Part shown: piece after piece, positions 50,862-63,247 of the stretch
How the letters are laid out: each line of letters opens with the position of its first letter
Numbering within the stretch: position 1 is the first letter of the stretch
Assembly: GCF_949628215.1 (NCBI RefSeq)
Contig: NC_134277.1
Span: 110,377,463-110,441,462, forward strand
DNA from: Phalacrocorax aristotelis
Taxonomy: Eukaryota; Chordata; Aves; Suliformes; Phalacrocoracidae
Reading direction: 5' to 3'
Length of the DNA stretch: 64,000 nt
The notes under the pieces: generated by a model
What the model was told of the DNA's origin: nothing
The model's input: only the letters and a program-made list of their open reading frames with translations
Database searches by the model: none
Position numbers and translations under genes: made by a program

Positions 50862-53800
50862 TGATAATATACATCTGTGCCTAAAAATGACAACCTCACC
50901 ATACCAAGAGTTATTCTAACTTGCACACTGGTCGATTGATTTCTGTGATCATTGATTTCTAGCATTCATTACAAAATAATGAGAAACTCTTTAAAACTAC
51001 ACTTGTATATGGTACAGTACAAAACCAGTGCTAGTTCCCAAAGACAAGGAACAACATTGCAAAAGAGAAATACAAGAATGCAACATGGATGTTTCTGCAT
51101 TTTAAAAATATGTTTTCATGATGAAATCTCTGTATGATGGACATAAGCTTAAATTCAACTGATACCAGTGGGTGGAGAGCGTTCACTGAAATTGCACGTT
51201 TACATGAGGAATTAGTGAGATCTTTGGTTTCTTCATTCAAAGTAGGTTATCAGATATAAAATCCATCTATGCCTTGATTTATAAAACGTTTAAAGGTAAT
51301 TATTCTTAGCTTCCAGTATAATAATTACAGACTATGGATAAGAAAAGTCTATATGAATTATTAGAAGGTCTATAGGAATTATAATGACTTTCCTGTCTTG
51401 TAGTTTGTTTCCAAATGTACACTTAGGTTCAGATTTACAACAGACTAGCAAGTCAGTGGGGAATATGCTGGTGGAAATAACTGGCCTTAATCTCTTTTGA
51501 AGTCAGGTTACATCTGTAAGACTAATTCCTCCTCCCACTGCTGTTTTATGTCTAGATGAAACAGTGCAGGGATACAGTGCATCTGAAAAAATCTCCAGTA
51601 AAATATAAGTGACTTTCTCCTGAACTTTGGAAATGCAGTATTAAAAACTGGTGAGCCCTTGTACATTGCATATTTATTTCTATATTTGAAAAGTGAATGC
51701 AAAATACTAATATTCTATGAATGTCTCATCCCTTTTATAAATAGTAAATGATTACACCAGGTGCAAGGCAGGAAAGAACCAGCATTAAATTTCTAATTTT
51801 CTACATGTATGTATAATAATGGCTATGTCATTAAAATATTTGCTGTCTGAAATGTTAAGCGTGACCCTGAGGCACGCCAGGCACCTGGAATAACAATTTA
51901 GAATCACCCAGTAGCTCTAAAAATACTGACTACCTGTCACCTGGTGGATCTAAGTATTTGTATCGCAGAAGACCGTTAGCTGTTATTTCAGTGCAAAGGC
52001 AATTGATAGTTTTGCCGAGCTACAGTGATAGTCACACCGTGTCCTGAACTTCACAACACCACCAAAGTTGTGTCCCCTTGTGCCAGTAGAGGCTTTGGCC
52101 CCAGTTTTCTTAAGATGGGGTCACCGGCATCATCTGGTGGTACTGCTCAACAGACCAACATTAAACAACGCTTGGCAAGAGAGAACATCTGCGTTTCTCA
52201 GGAGAACAATGTGTTGCTTATTGCAATGGACAAACAAAAGTGATGGAACGCCGATTTTAGTTCCATGTTGTCTGACAGCCTGGCTAATAATGCTTGAATT
52301 CATTTCAAAGCAGAATAAACGAGTATTTCCACCATGAATATATCAAATTCACGATCTAAGAGACCGTTAATGCCATAGTATTTCGAAGGACTGTTGCGCC
52401 ACTGATACAGCAACAGTGCACTTTCATATACAGTTCTGCTTTCTCAAATAGCCTTAAATTCAAATACCACCATTGCATATTTATGGCTAAAAGCAAAGCA
52501 CTGTTAAAAGACACAGACCTTTCACACTTAAAGAGGTTTCCAGCTTAATGTGATAAAGTTTATCCCTTCCCTACTGACCTCCTTAACACCTAACATAATC
52601 TTTTGGTACGAACAATGTATCTGCGAGCCTTTTTACCTTAGCAAACATGTCTGAATAAATGTTTTTCTTTCCACTGATTAATAATTTGAATTTGATTGTG
52701 ACAGATGGCCAGAGATAAAAAACACTCAGGAACTTTAAGACAATTTTTGTGAGCATTTGCATGAGTAACTTGTAAATAAAAAAACCCGTTCTGGTCTCAA
52801 TTTTCATCTATTATATATACATATATATAAATAAAATATTATTGTTCCACCATTCAATTAATACTGAGAAATAAGACTGCATGGAACTATATGAATAGTA
52901 TTTATTTTCAAATAGTATTGGCACATATCCATTAGCAGCTATTTTGACTGTAACTGCTAGGGCTTCCTCCCAGGAGGAGGAAACCGTTCCTTTTGGAGCT
53001 GATTAACGTTCCGCGCTGCAAAACGGGCATTGCTGAGCTGGAGGAGGCTTCCCCCCCTTGCCATCAGATAGAAAGTTCTGCCTGTGAAACATGGTTTTGG
53101 CTATTTTTTTTTTCTCCTGCAGACAGGTGCAATTCCACTGATTTGTCTAATTCATCCCAGAAAGTGTTGGCAAGAAGACTCAGACCTCAGTTTTGACTCA
53201 GTTTTTTTTCAGTAAATTGAGAAGCAATAGTTTTAATGGCTGTATTACAAAAATCCTGAGTATTCACTAAAAGAATAACAGCTTTTAGTAAAACTGAAAG
53301 TTGGTAGCTAACTGAAGAAAGCATAGGGTATTAAGAAGTGCTCTTAACGGAGCATGCAGTGGTAGTGTGCATGAAAGGTTGCAGAGAATGAATGTATAAA
53401 CGCTGTATATTAGGGTATGCACTGAAGTATTCAGCGTGATTGAACCGATTTTGGTAATTGTATAAAAGTGACTGCAATTAAAGAGCCTTCTGAATATGAA
53501 TTAATCCTCCTACCATCTGTATGCGGTGGGTCTGACTGCCTAGCTTGTTACCAGGCTGCGCTGCAGTACATTGTTTGTATACATAGATTCCATAGCAGTA
53601 TACAAGGGAAATAGCACACCATTTTTTTGTAACTAAAATAGTAACATTTAGTACGCCCAGGTACAGAATTCTGCTTCTTTGTTTTGGGAAATACATACCT
53701 TCCCATTCTGGGATGAGAAAAGGCACACTTTGACCTCCAATCCATTTTACTCTAAAATTCACTGTATAAATAAAATGGCCTGTAAAGTACAGAAATACAA

Positions 53801-54514
53801 ACCCACTGTTGTAATGCATTTAAAAATTAAAACTTCAGCAGCAAAACCCATGGAAATCCGGAGTTAGTGTCAACAGTTACTCCTCTTTTGAATACAAGTA
53901 GTTCTTTTGCTACTTGAACACAGCATGCATATAAAACAAAGTACCCTATAGTGCTATTGTCATGTCTGGTGCACGGATTAAAAGAAAATGGAAATTCCTC
54001 TTCCTGCTGTTGGTGAATGATTTGTCGCATTCCTTAGTGTTGGGGAGATGTTTTACTGAAGACTTAAACGTAACACATTGTAAAATGGAAACTGCTGCAG
54101 GAACCATAATTCTGACTTCTCTCCATTTTCAGTCTTGGTGATGTAGTACTGAAAGAGGGCACATTTTTGCATACAGTTTCCCTACTGGCATAAAGGAAAA
54201 AACAGAATTTAAACAGACTTGGTAGCCATAGGAAGCTACAAGGAAAAAAGGTGATGTCTGTGTTATTTTGATGTAGTGGTTTAAGTCTTACTGCATTATT
54301 CAAAGATCCCCTTGCACATCTCCTCTGCATACACTGAACAGCTCCAACATGGCTGAGGGAACAGCACAGCTCTAACACTGAGAGCAGAATGGAAGGTGGT
54401 AAGTGATGTTTTTATTGCTTTAATTGAAGCCATTGCCAACAGGAACCAAATTCTAAATTAAATATGGAGAATACCGCCTGTGGGCCCCTAGGTATGTGCT
54501 CCAATACATGCAAA

Positions 54515-54558
54515 TTTTTTTAATACTGAGAGATTATTTTTTTAATACTGAGAGATTA
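54515..54558. repeat. Perfect 22-bp tandem duplication
   Basis: Two identical adjacent 22-bp units (54515-54536 and 54537-54558), each seven T followed by AATACTGAGAGATTA. Identity of the copies implies a recent slippage or duplication. Confidence 0.9.
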
Positions 54559-56077
54559 GCCAGTGTCATCAAAGGGAAACTATCAGTCCTTCAGCACGTA
54601 TGAAACATGCCGATTCTTGTTCGGTAAAATCTGACAAGCTCAACAAGACACACTGCAAAGGCATCAGCCAACGACCCTTTTCCTGGAGTTTACAACTGTT
54701 CCCACTCTCTGTTCTACCAGAAAGTACCACTTGAGACCAGGCCAGCAAGCCTGGAGGTACAAAACATTCTCCACCAGTGATCTGGTGAGGGATGCAGCCA
54801 TGAACTGGGAAAGCTCCTGGAAGCTGAGCACCGTTAGCTTACAGAGGAAGAACTTGCTTTTCAGAGAACAGGCGTCTTTGTGCCGGTGTTTACGGAGAAA
54901 GTCTTCATCCGTCTTGGATGCCTAATTACAGATGCACTTATGTACTCCATAATGTATGCAGTGGAAAACATTCACAGTGTTTTAGAACAGCTGGTAGGGA
55001 AAAGGGTCCACATGTTTAAGCATTTTGGGGGATTTAAGTTTCTGGCTAATATGCTGCCCTAACTGCGTTATGAATGCTTGCACTCACATGGAAAGCTGCC
55101 GGACACGCATGCTGTGCAAAGTTTCATCTGCCCAGCAAGAAAAAATGAGGGGAGGACAAACTCTGGTACAATTTATTTCAGTTGATATATGTAGTCAAAT
55201 AGGTTCAAGGCTGCATTCTGATGAAAACTTTGAACTGGCGTAATGTGGCACCATCTGTGAATGGAGCCATCCTGCCTGCCCCCTTGCTACCCCCTTTGGT
55301 GCTTGAAGTCAGCTGCTCGTGGTGGCCAGGGGCTGAACTGGCTTGGGAAAATGATCTGTCTGTAAAATAATCCCATTTTTGTTTACTGGGGTACTTTACA
55401 GGCAGATCACTTCACTCATGTGGTCCACTGGAAGGGTTCAGAAATGTTTGTACTGGCACACGGGCAGCAGAGGAGGCAGGGGAGACAGGACTGCTGCTCC
55501 CCACACACACTGCCAGTTTAACACACTTGAACTACAGCCCAAATAAAAACCAAAACTGCATCGTGGGCACAAATGAGAACTTGTGAATGGGTTTCTGCAC
55601 CTCTCCCTTCCCACCACGCTTGGCTCCCAGCTTCACAAAATCGCTGGTGTGTGCCACTGAAGTCGATGCATAGATTTCCCTGCTTTGCCAAGCTCTGGGA
55701 CGCCAGCGCACACCAGCCCTAACTGGGTCAGAGACTTTCTTTGTACGAGCAGGCTGAGCTGCTGGGAAACCTCACCAGAGCCATGCAGCAGCTTCTCGCA
55801 CATGCCTCTCTCCCAGAGCGATGGGGGTGGACGGGGTGAGGAGGGGGAGCAGATGAAGTGGGGCTGAGCTTCTACCACACTTGATCCTCTGCCAGCATAA
55901 GCTTCCTTACAGGGCTTACGGCCACGGCAGAAGTCCGAGTAAAGCCCCGGCTGCTCCCGCGGCTGCCAAGGCTAAGCGCCCTGGGATCAGAGCGGTGCCA
56001 CCAAGCTCTGCATCTGTCACTGGGATCTCCGCTGTGCTCAGAAAGCAGGGGGAGGGTGAATAAGAGACAAGTGAGCC

Positions 56078-56222
56078 TACTAGTATTTATTATTTGTATT
56101 ATTATAGCACCTCAGTGCCTAGTCATCGACCAGAATCGCATCCTATTAGCACTGTGCAAACCCAGACCCAAAGTACTATAGTCCCTGCCCCAGAGGGCTT
56201 ACAATCTCCATTTCCTAACAGG
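56078..56222 (+). mobile_element. Ancient amniote repeat, L2/MIR-like 3' end
   Basis: TATTTATTATTTGTATTATT, then TAGCACCTCAGTGCC, ATTAGCACTGTGCAAAC and GTCCCTGCCCCAGAGGGCTT ACAATCT match a repeat type known across reptiles and birds, with the same end as L2-related LINE/SINE elements. The family name is not certain from memory, but the order of motifs is distinctive. Confidence 0.6.
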
Positions 56223-57356
56223 GGGGTACAGAATGATGGGGGGGTGTTAAAAGGGAGCAGTGACAAAACATTGACCACTGTGACAGACAGGGTTGGTTTT
56301 CTGGTAAGAACCATCAGTTCTTAAATGCTTAGTTGGATTCAGACATTCTTCACACAGTCGATATTTTGTATTTCTCGTGAAAAAAAGCATCAAGAAATGA
56401 CACAGAATTTTATGTTATATTCAGTGAAAAAGCATCTTTCATTGCAAGAAACACATGTAAGGTTATTTTAAAAAAATATTTAGTTTATATGTTCTAAGCA
56501 GATATCTGAACACATTTACAAAGCCTACACATGCAGTGTATAAAGAAAGTTAAAAATTTTTAACCAACTTACTTTTTTGGCTCATTCCTTTATTTAATTT
56601 GCACTCTTGCAAAGAATAGATGCCTTTTAATTCATTCTTTTTAAGAAAAAATAGAAGTAATTTCATCCCAACTACTTTTCTAGACACACTTATATTTTCC
56701 CTGTGCTCATGATTTAAAAAATAATCAAAATCGAAATGATCACCTTGGTGGAATTAAAAACAATGCTAGTTACAAGGATAGAAAACAACTGTGTATTTAG
56801 GAAATGCATATACCTGATTTTACAGGTTTCTCTGATCAAAAACTGTGATTACAACTTTGTGCGAGAAGGGCATGTGATTTAAAACTTTTTGCAAGCGTAT
56901 CTTCTCTGCATATTTTTAATAGCTTTCCTGTAAGGGCCAAATCTTGCTGTCCTGCTCGAAGTTTATTTAAAATCAACAGCTCCTTGACACTGTGCTCTAT
57001 TGTGCTGGCCTCTTACTGTGCGTCATGGTTAATACTGTGAATAACTCGGTGGAGTTCAATATTCCTGGTTTTAACTATAATTACTCTATGGTAGCAAGTG
57101 TTTGCAGGTTTGAATATCTTACAGAGGCCTGTAGGACAGTATGATTTATCCCCATGTAGAGGCATGAAGAGAAACAAGAACTAGCTGGACAATTTGTAAA
57201 ATCATGGAACGTTTTCCATGATCAGGCCTGTTATTTGCCATTTGGATAGCCTCCACGGAGCTCACAGAATTAACCTATGCTCTTCACCTGAAAATAACTT
57301 CCAATATTAGCTTTCTTCTATGTGTTCTCTAAATTGCTGTAAACATCCAAGATACC

Positions 57357-57495
57357 CATATATATATATATGTACACACACACACAGAGGTATCTTTGTG
57401 TATACATGCACACACATGTATAGGTGTATATATATACACACACACATACCCACAGACGTACATATATGTACATATACGTATATAGGGATATATAG
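57357..57495. repeat. TA/CA/ACGTA-rich microsatellite
   Basis: A compound run of (TA)n, (CA)n and TACATATATG-type units of about 140 bp. It produces mirror open frames on both strands that are not genes. It lies just beyond the likely IMPA2 3' end. Confidence 0.85.
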
Positions 57496-57527
57496 CTATG
57501 ATGTAGTTAGGAAACAATAATGTCATT

Positions 57528-57533
57528 TTTATT
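57528..57533 (-). terminator. Candidate IMPA2 polyadenylation signal AATAAA
   Basis: The first AATAAA found downstream of the IMPA2 stop on the minus strand. It would give a 3' UTR of about 440 nt. More distal hexamers exist further left, so this is a candidate only. Confidence 0.4.
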
Positions 57534-57912
57534 GCATTCTTAAGTATCATAGAACAAGGGTATTATAGGCACACGTCTTAACTGTCCTTACTACAGTCCT
57601 AAAGCTCATTTACCTGAGATCTGCATCTGTAAAAATAAAGTTCCATTTTTAGCCGCATGTTACAAAAGACTAAATATCAGCCCCACAAATATGAAATTAC
57701 AACTTAATTTTGAGACTAATTTACTACAAGTAAAATATGCTATCTTATAAAAAGATACTGCTGAAAGAGATACATATTAAAAAGGAAACATGGTTCTAAG
57801 AAGTTTAAAAATCTCCCTATGCCTTCTGACATTGTAATAAATTTATAAAAAATATTTGACACAGAAAATCTCCACAGAAAGCATCCTGCTGAAATCACGT
57901 ACCCTTTACGTT

Positions 57913-57940
57913 ACTATGTAACTTGCAGAAGTTACATAGT
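57913..57940 (-). other. Perfect 12-bp hairpin in the IMPA2 3' UTR
   Basis: Arms ACTATGTAACTT (57913-57924) and AAGTTACATAGT (57929-57940) are exact inverted repeats separated by four bases. On the transcript the loop is CUGC. The hairpin starts about 30 nt after the IMPA2 stop codon. It lacks the CAGUGN loop of an iron-responsive element. Role unknown. Confidence 0.85.
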
Positions 57941-57970
57941 TCAGGAGGGCGGACTCCATATTAGAAGCAT

Positions 57971-58086
57971 TTAATTTTCATCATCCCGCCTGTAGTGAAT
58001 AGTTTGTATTTCCTGAGCTATGAACATAGCCATTTCTCTGGTGCCCGCAGCAATCACTCGACAGGACATAAGATCCAGAGGTCCGC
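57971..58086 (-). CDS. IMPA2: IMPA2 terminal coding exon (eighth)
   Basis: Encodes GPLDLMSCRVIAAGTREMAM, FIAQEIQTIHYRRDDEN and a TAA stop at 57973-57971. The acceptor is CCTCAG. The end parallels human NYGRDDEK. Confidence 0.94.
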
Positions 58087-61000
58087 CTGAGGACAAGAGG
58101 ATTAATGAGAAGTGTCTTAGGTGATGTAAAAAGGCAGTGTATTCTTATATATAAACCATGCTGTAATTAGATAGGTTCAGAAACACTGAAACAACTTCAT
58201 GTGTAGCTCCTTTTGGGGTGGGAAGGACAACCTAATTCAGCAACTCGTACCTGGAAATCTTGGCAAAAAATTACTTCAGAAAATTCTAGACACAGTGCCG
58301 AAGTATGCAACAGAAGCAGGAAATGTCTAGATTTGTTCAGTAGCCAACAATAAATGCAATATTCCCTTCTTTTAGCAACTGGAAGGGTCAGAACAGAAAT
58401 TAGTTCAATCACCATACCCTTCTTCTCAATCCACCTTATCTTTCCACAGTATCCCCACATTGGTCACTAGTAACCATTACTCTGTGTACCATCTCAATGA
58501 ATAAAATAATAATCTGGGAGTGTGCTGTCCCTTACTCCCTCTGAGTAGCTCCTCGTCACATATGTTAAGACATGTCCCTGAGAGTCCTCCTTTCTTGGGA
58601 GGCTCTCTCTGCCAAAATCTGTTCGGAGTCTCAGCGTATCTGCCAATCTCCTGGGCTAGTTCTTTACTGTGAACCCTATGCTTTAAACAAATTACTCAAA
58701 GTAATGGAAATACAGTTTGACTCAGACAACCTTTGATGTGATATAACCCCAGGCTGAAATTACATCAGTGTGTTATGAATAACCAGCCAGAGTCTAGTGG
58801 AAAGTACAGACGTTTCTACAGAATATTGCTAGAAATGAGATAGAGCCACAGGAGAAGGACTGTACTGAGGTAACCCAAGTTGCCCCCAAATAGCCTAATT
58901 CATTCCCCCAAAAGTCAATCAAAACAAGGATATTTTACTCACCTGAAGTGTCTATCACAGTGCCACCTGCCTCTCTAATAATGACAGTTGCCGCTGCCAA
59001 GTCCCAGCAGTGTAACCCAAACTGGTAATAGGCGTCTGCAGCGCCGGATGCCAAATGGCACAGAGCCAGGGTCGAGCTCCCAATGACACGGATCCTAAAT
59101 CCCACGAGAAGGGGACACAGTAACGTAAAGCAGAAAATGCCTTTGATTTCAACCTATTACCTTGAGATCGCAAAATGTGCAACCTACTTCTTTGGTTTTT
59201 GGGCGGGGTTCTTTTGGTTTTTTTTTCTAAATTACTTTTGGTCACAAATGTGAGACATACGTTGTAAAATATCTTACCCGTGTGCTTGGGCCTTGAGCAA
59301 TCTCTCAATGTTACCAAGGAACAATTTCAAAGTTGCTGGGTCACGTTTTGGACCAATTTCTGTTAAAATTAAGGCCTTCGAGATATCTGCAATGTAGGTA
59401 GTTGTTTCCATTAATTCAACAGCTTCCAGGTAGATTCTGGAAATTTGTTTTTAAGTTAAACACTAATGGACTTTTCACAGAAAAACAATTTTCATGTCCC
59501 TTTTTTTACCCCAAACTCTTTCACAGGATAAGTGACAACTTTGCATAAAAATTCAAGCAAGACTAGATTTTTCATATCAAATGGACTGATCTAAACACAC
59601 TTAAAAAAAAAAAAAAGAACAAGAAGATTAAAAACAAGAATGCATTCTTACATTCATTCTCTTTCCATGTGTTGTTTTATTTAATTGACCGGTCAGCTTT
59701 TGGCAAATTCACTAACAGTGGCAGCCAAGTAAAAATAACCCAATGACCTAGTAACTACTAAAGATACATTTGGAAACAGGATGTTTCTTGAATAGGGAAC
59801 TTCAATGTAATGTGTTAATGAATTGTAAACATTTGGGAATACAGTAAGAGGAAAGAAAAGTTTCTCTCTAAATCACCAGTCACCCAGTAATAGCTCCCTT
59901 TCATTCTGACATTTTGAAGACTGAAGGCATCTTATGACTGAAAAAAACCCTTTCTTATCACAAACTAAAGCAGTATCTTAATTAATAATAATATATGAAT
60001 GTTATATTTGTACTGTGTTCAGCAAGGGCAATTCTGACCTACAGCAGATGAGGATGTCAGTCTTGTGTACAAAGGAGAGACTCACAGTGACTTGCAAGGT
60101 GTTGAAGTAGTCCTCACGTGAGATCTGAATACTGCTAGTATATAACAAGCGTATGCTAACGTAGGTGGAGATGGTTGATCGAATGCCAAGTGCCCTGCTT
60201 CTGCTGTGCCAGCTGAACTTGAAGGCATTAAAGATATGACAAAACTCAAAGGTTTTCGCAGTTGACTACTTACTAGCTAGGCTGTGCCCAAGTGTCAGGT
60301 GTCACCTACTCTGGGTTAAAGGCTAGGCATTCATTCAGATAGGGAATGTCTACCTGGTTATTAGAGCTAATTGCATAGGTTGAAAATTATTAGCAGAAGT
60401 AGCAAGGAGGTTTTCAAAACCAAATTAGGCTAGAGTGAGACAACAATTAATTAAACAGGCTACCAATGAATTTAGTATTGCAGGGGAACATTATGGATTC
60501 AAGCAACGTGGTAAATGGTTGGTGAGTAACAGGTATGTAATTAGGTGAAAACTTACAGGATATCACAAAGCTTAACTTTAGAAATATAGATTTAACAACC
60601 GCTTTTTAAATTACTGCATTAAAATATAGAAACACCAGTTCAGGCACGCTGCAGGATATTTGTTGTTTAGCCACCACTGAAAACTCTGGATGGTGCAAAC
60701 ACTCTACCTTAGATCTTTTTGCATAACAGACCTGATTTATAATTACAGAACATCTAATGCACACCTCATTGCTGAAACGCACCAAGCATTCAGACCACAC
60801 CAGTCATAGCTAGGTCCTAAGACAGTTGTTCTTTTGAGTTATTAAATATATTTCCAATGCATAAATGGATCTATTCAATTTTCATCAAGGCTGCAGGTAG
60901 AAATTGGATGAAGAGACTAAGGCAAAGAAGAGGGAAGTCTCTGCTTAGGAAAAGGAGCTTGTTGATCACGAGACTTGATGGGATTTCAGGAATTCAAGGT

Positions 61001-63247
61001 ACAAGAGAAAATTTACTGACTACTCACTCTGATAGAAGCCAGAAAAATAAGGCGGCTTGGCAGAAGAGATCTAAGAGTGATATGGATAGATTTGTGAGGG
61101 GAAAAAATGATTCCGTTGACCACAGAAGATTAAAAAAAAGAAAATACACTTACAGTTATTAGCCCATGTAAGACCTGACCTGAATCTAAGCATGAGAAGA
61201 AAGTATCGCTCAAGATCAAAGGGAAGATGGATCATTCATTTAAGTGTATCCTGACTGCCTGGAATTCCCTACCAGACCTCTACAAAATTTGGCATTGATG
61301 AACAGTGTTTGCCTGGACTGTGATTTTAAATGATTAAATCTGAACAATGAATGTATATTGTAGATCAATGTTATGCAACAATCATATTTCCCGAAAACAA
61401 AAGGCATGAAGTAACATGGCAGCCTAGATCTCCAACACATCATGCATTGGTGAAGGCTACTTGAGTTCCAGTGGTAGGTACGGGGAACCACACTCTCTGT
61501 TCCAGGGTTGGTTTATTTCACTGAAGCCACAGTCCTTACAGGAAAAAAGAGCAACTGTGATTTTATACATGTAAAACATCAATAGAAGTGAGACTAAAGA
61601 TCATCCATCTTCACTGGTGAATGGGCACAAGCTGGAACACAGGAAGTTCCACTTAAACATGAGAAAAAACTTCTTTCCTGTGAGGGTGCCAGAGCAGTGG
61701 CACAGGCTGCCCAGGGAGGCTGTGGAGTCTCCTTCCCTGGAGACATTCAAAACCCACCTGGACGCGTTCCTGTGCCCCCTGCTCTGGGTGTCCCTGCTCA
61801 AGCAGGGGGGTTGGACGAGATGATCTCCAGAGGGCCCTTCCAACCCCTACCATTCTGTGATTCTGTGAAATTGGCCACCACCAAATTATGTATCTCAAAA
61901 CAAAGGAAAATTTCAAAGCATTTGGAAGGGCAGAAGGTCCACTTCCCATGCTATGTTCTAGACACCCACATAGACTGGGTGTCCAGAGAAAGGAGGACAA
62001 AAGTGGCATGTGCCAAAGTTGTTCCTTGCTCAACCAGAAATCAGAACTCTCTCACTGCAAAAGCGAGTGACGCCATTTCAAGAGTGGCTCATCCAGCCCA
62101 ACTGGGAGCACCCCTAGTTTTTCCTAATGAAACATGGGCCTTTGTGGAATATGAGATATTCAAGCACTGACAAAAATATGATGTATATCCAAGGATTAAA
62201 ATCTTAGGAGTCACTGACTTTACAATTTGCTTAATCTCTCCAAATAGAGAGACCCCAGCTCACTATTAATTTAGGTAAATAGCCAAACTTCCCAGATTTC
62301 AGAGAAGTTTTGGTGCAGGGTCTGCTTGGGGCACTACAACAAATCAGTATGTTAAATTGCTTGAATTTACTGTGTTTCAAGTTCATTAAACCTCTTTTTG
62401 GGGTGAAATTTTTACCATCTCCTGTGTACAATGATGTACATTTTTGGCACATGTCTGCTTCTGTCTACAACTGAGTGTTATCTTCTCTGAAATTTGAATT
62501 ATTAAAAGAAAACTTCTCTCTTGTTGCCTATTATCGTCAGGTAAACAGACAGATCTATGACTTGGTTTACCAATAAAAGGATTCCATTAAAGTGTTGACT
62601 AAGTGTTGCTAGCTGTTTGTACTTTGAAACATACCTCACACGCAAAACCAAGCTGTTAAAAAACCCCTAATGAAGCATGCATCCTTTAGTTTATTTTCTG
62701 TTAGCGTGTATGCCTACAGACATAGTACACTTCATGACGTACAAGTTTATTGGAAAATAAGTGGATAACAGCAAGCCACAGTACTCTGAATTTGATTCAC
62801 CATTCCCATTGCATCTTGCTCACAAAAAAGTTATGCCAGTGTACAGCTGGAATGAAACTGGTGAATCTACTCATTCTTCCTTATTTTAAACAATGGTTAT
62901 GAAGCAAAAGAATTTAGGATTATTTACATAGTTCATATTCAGATGTATACCTTAAAAAAAGAAATGAGGAAAGGTGTGATTTTTCAGAAAAAACCAAAAC
63001 ACATAACAACAAAATGATCATGCAGGTGAAATACTTTCCATCAGGATAATGATGTTCATTATCCTAATGATGATTTGCAACAACTCTGAAACAAAATTAA
63101 CATATTCCTTTTAGAGTTCTAACAAAATCTAGACCAACCTGTCTCTTTTGATACCTGAAGCCTTTTGTCATTACAAAATGCCCCTTGACCTCTTCTACCA
63201 GTGTATAATCGTTCTTCAGTGCAGTGGTAAATTACACCAAATTCAAG
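57971..63247 (-). CDS. IMPA2: IMPA2, inositol monophosphatase 2 (partial, last four coding exons)
   Basis: Inositol monophosphatases are cytosolic Mg2+-dependent enzymes that release inositol from inositol monophosphates, feeding phosphoinositide synthesis. Coding exons are 63139-63247, 59278-59386, 58943-59094 and 57971-58086. They total 486 nt, or 161 residues plus stop. They encode LEFGVIYHCTEERLYTGRRG, DISKALILTEIGPKRDPATL, IRVIGSSTLALCHLASGAAD, then HCWDLAAATVIIREAGG (family motif 2, with a metal-binding Asp) and the end YRRDDEN. TGRRG, GPKRDP and CHLASGAADAYYQFGLHCWD separate it from IMPA1. Motif 1 (DPIDGT) and the N terminus are in exons beyond 64000. Frame is intact throughout. Confidence 0.95.
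58943..59094 (-). CDS. IMPA2: IMPA2 internal coding exon (seventh)
   Basis: This 152-nt exon holds the inositol phosphatase motif 2, with Trp-Asp followed by LAAATVIIREAGG. The Asp is a metal ligand and catalytic residue in the family. The acceptor is ATTTAG and the donor GTGAGT. Confidence 0.95.
59278..59386 (-). CDS. IMPA2: IMPA2 internal coding exon (sixth)
   Basis: This 109-nt exon encodes (D)ISKALILTEIGPKRDPATL, then KLFLGNIERLLKAQAH and two bases of Gly. The acceptor is TTGCAG and the donor GTAAGA. GPKRDP is an IMPA2-specific stretch. Confidence 0.94.
59387..61611. other. IMPA2 intron, no further exon seen
   Basis: AT-rich intronic sequence with an A run near 59603-59616. The forward open stretch at 60857-61162 has basic, low-complexity content and no domain I recognise. 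Confidence 0.5.
61612..61868 (+). mobile_element. CR1 LINE 3' end in an IMPA2 intron
   Basis: Encodes NGHKLEHRKFHLNMRKNFFP and QWHRLPREAVESPSLETFKT, the end of CR1 ORF2. The 3' UTR and the tail ATTCTGTGATTCTGTGA follow at 61852-61868. It lies in the orientation opposite to IMPA2. Confidence 0.95.
63139..63247 (-). CDS. IMPA2: IMPA2 internal coding exon (fifth of eight by family layout)
   Basis: This 109-nt exon encodes LEFGVIYHCTEERLYTGRRG, then QGAFCNDKRLQVSKET, and the first base of Asp. The acceptor is TTAAAG after a pyrimidine tract. The donor is GTTGGT, a weak variant. It is surrounded by long introns. Confidence 0.92.

Larger units (their letters stand above)
50393..56077. other. Intergenic, no gene seen
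   Basis: It contains a (GTT)n/(ATT)n microsatellite at 50831-50861 and a perfect 22-bp duplication at 54515-54558. The segment 55640-56060 is GC-richer than its surroundings but shows no exon I recognise. Confidence 0.5.

Noticed and set aside
57320-57550. Mirror open frames on both strands
   Set aside because: Both are translations of the TA/CA microsatellite.
57913-57940. The IMPA2 hairpin as an iron-responsive or selenocysteine element
   Set aside because: The loop is CUGC and not CAGUGN, and there is no SECIS quartet or in-frame UGA in the coding part seen.
60857-61162. A basic 101-codon forward open frame in an IMPA2 intron
   Set aside because: Lys/Arg-rich composition from A-rich DNA, no domain, antisense to the host gene.
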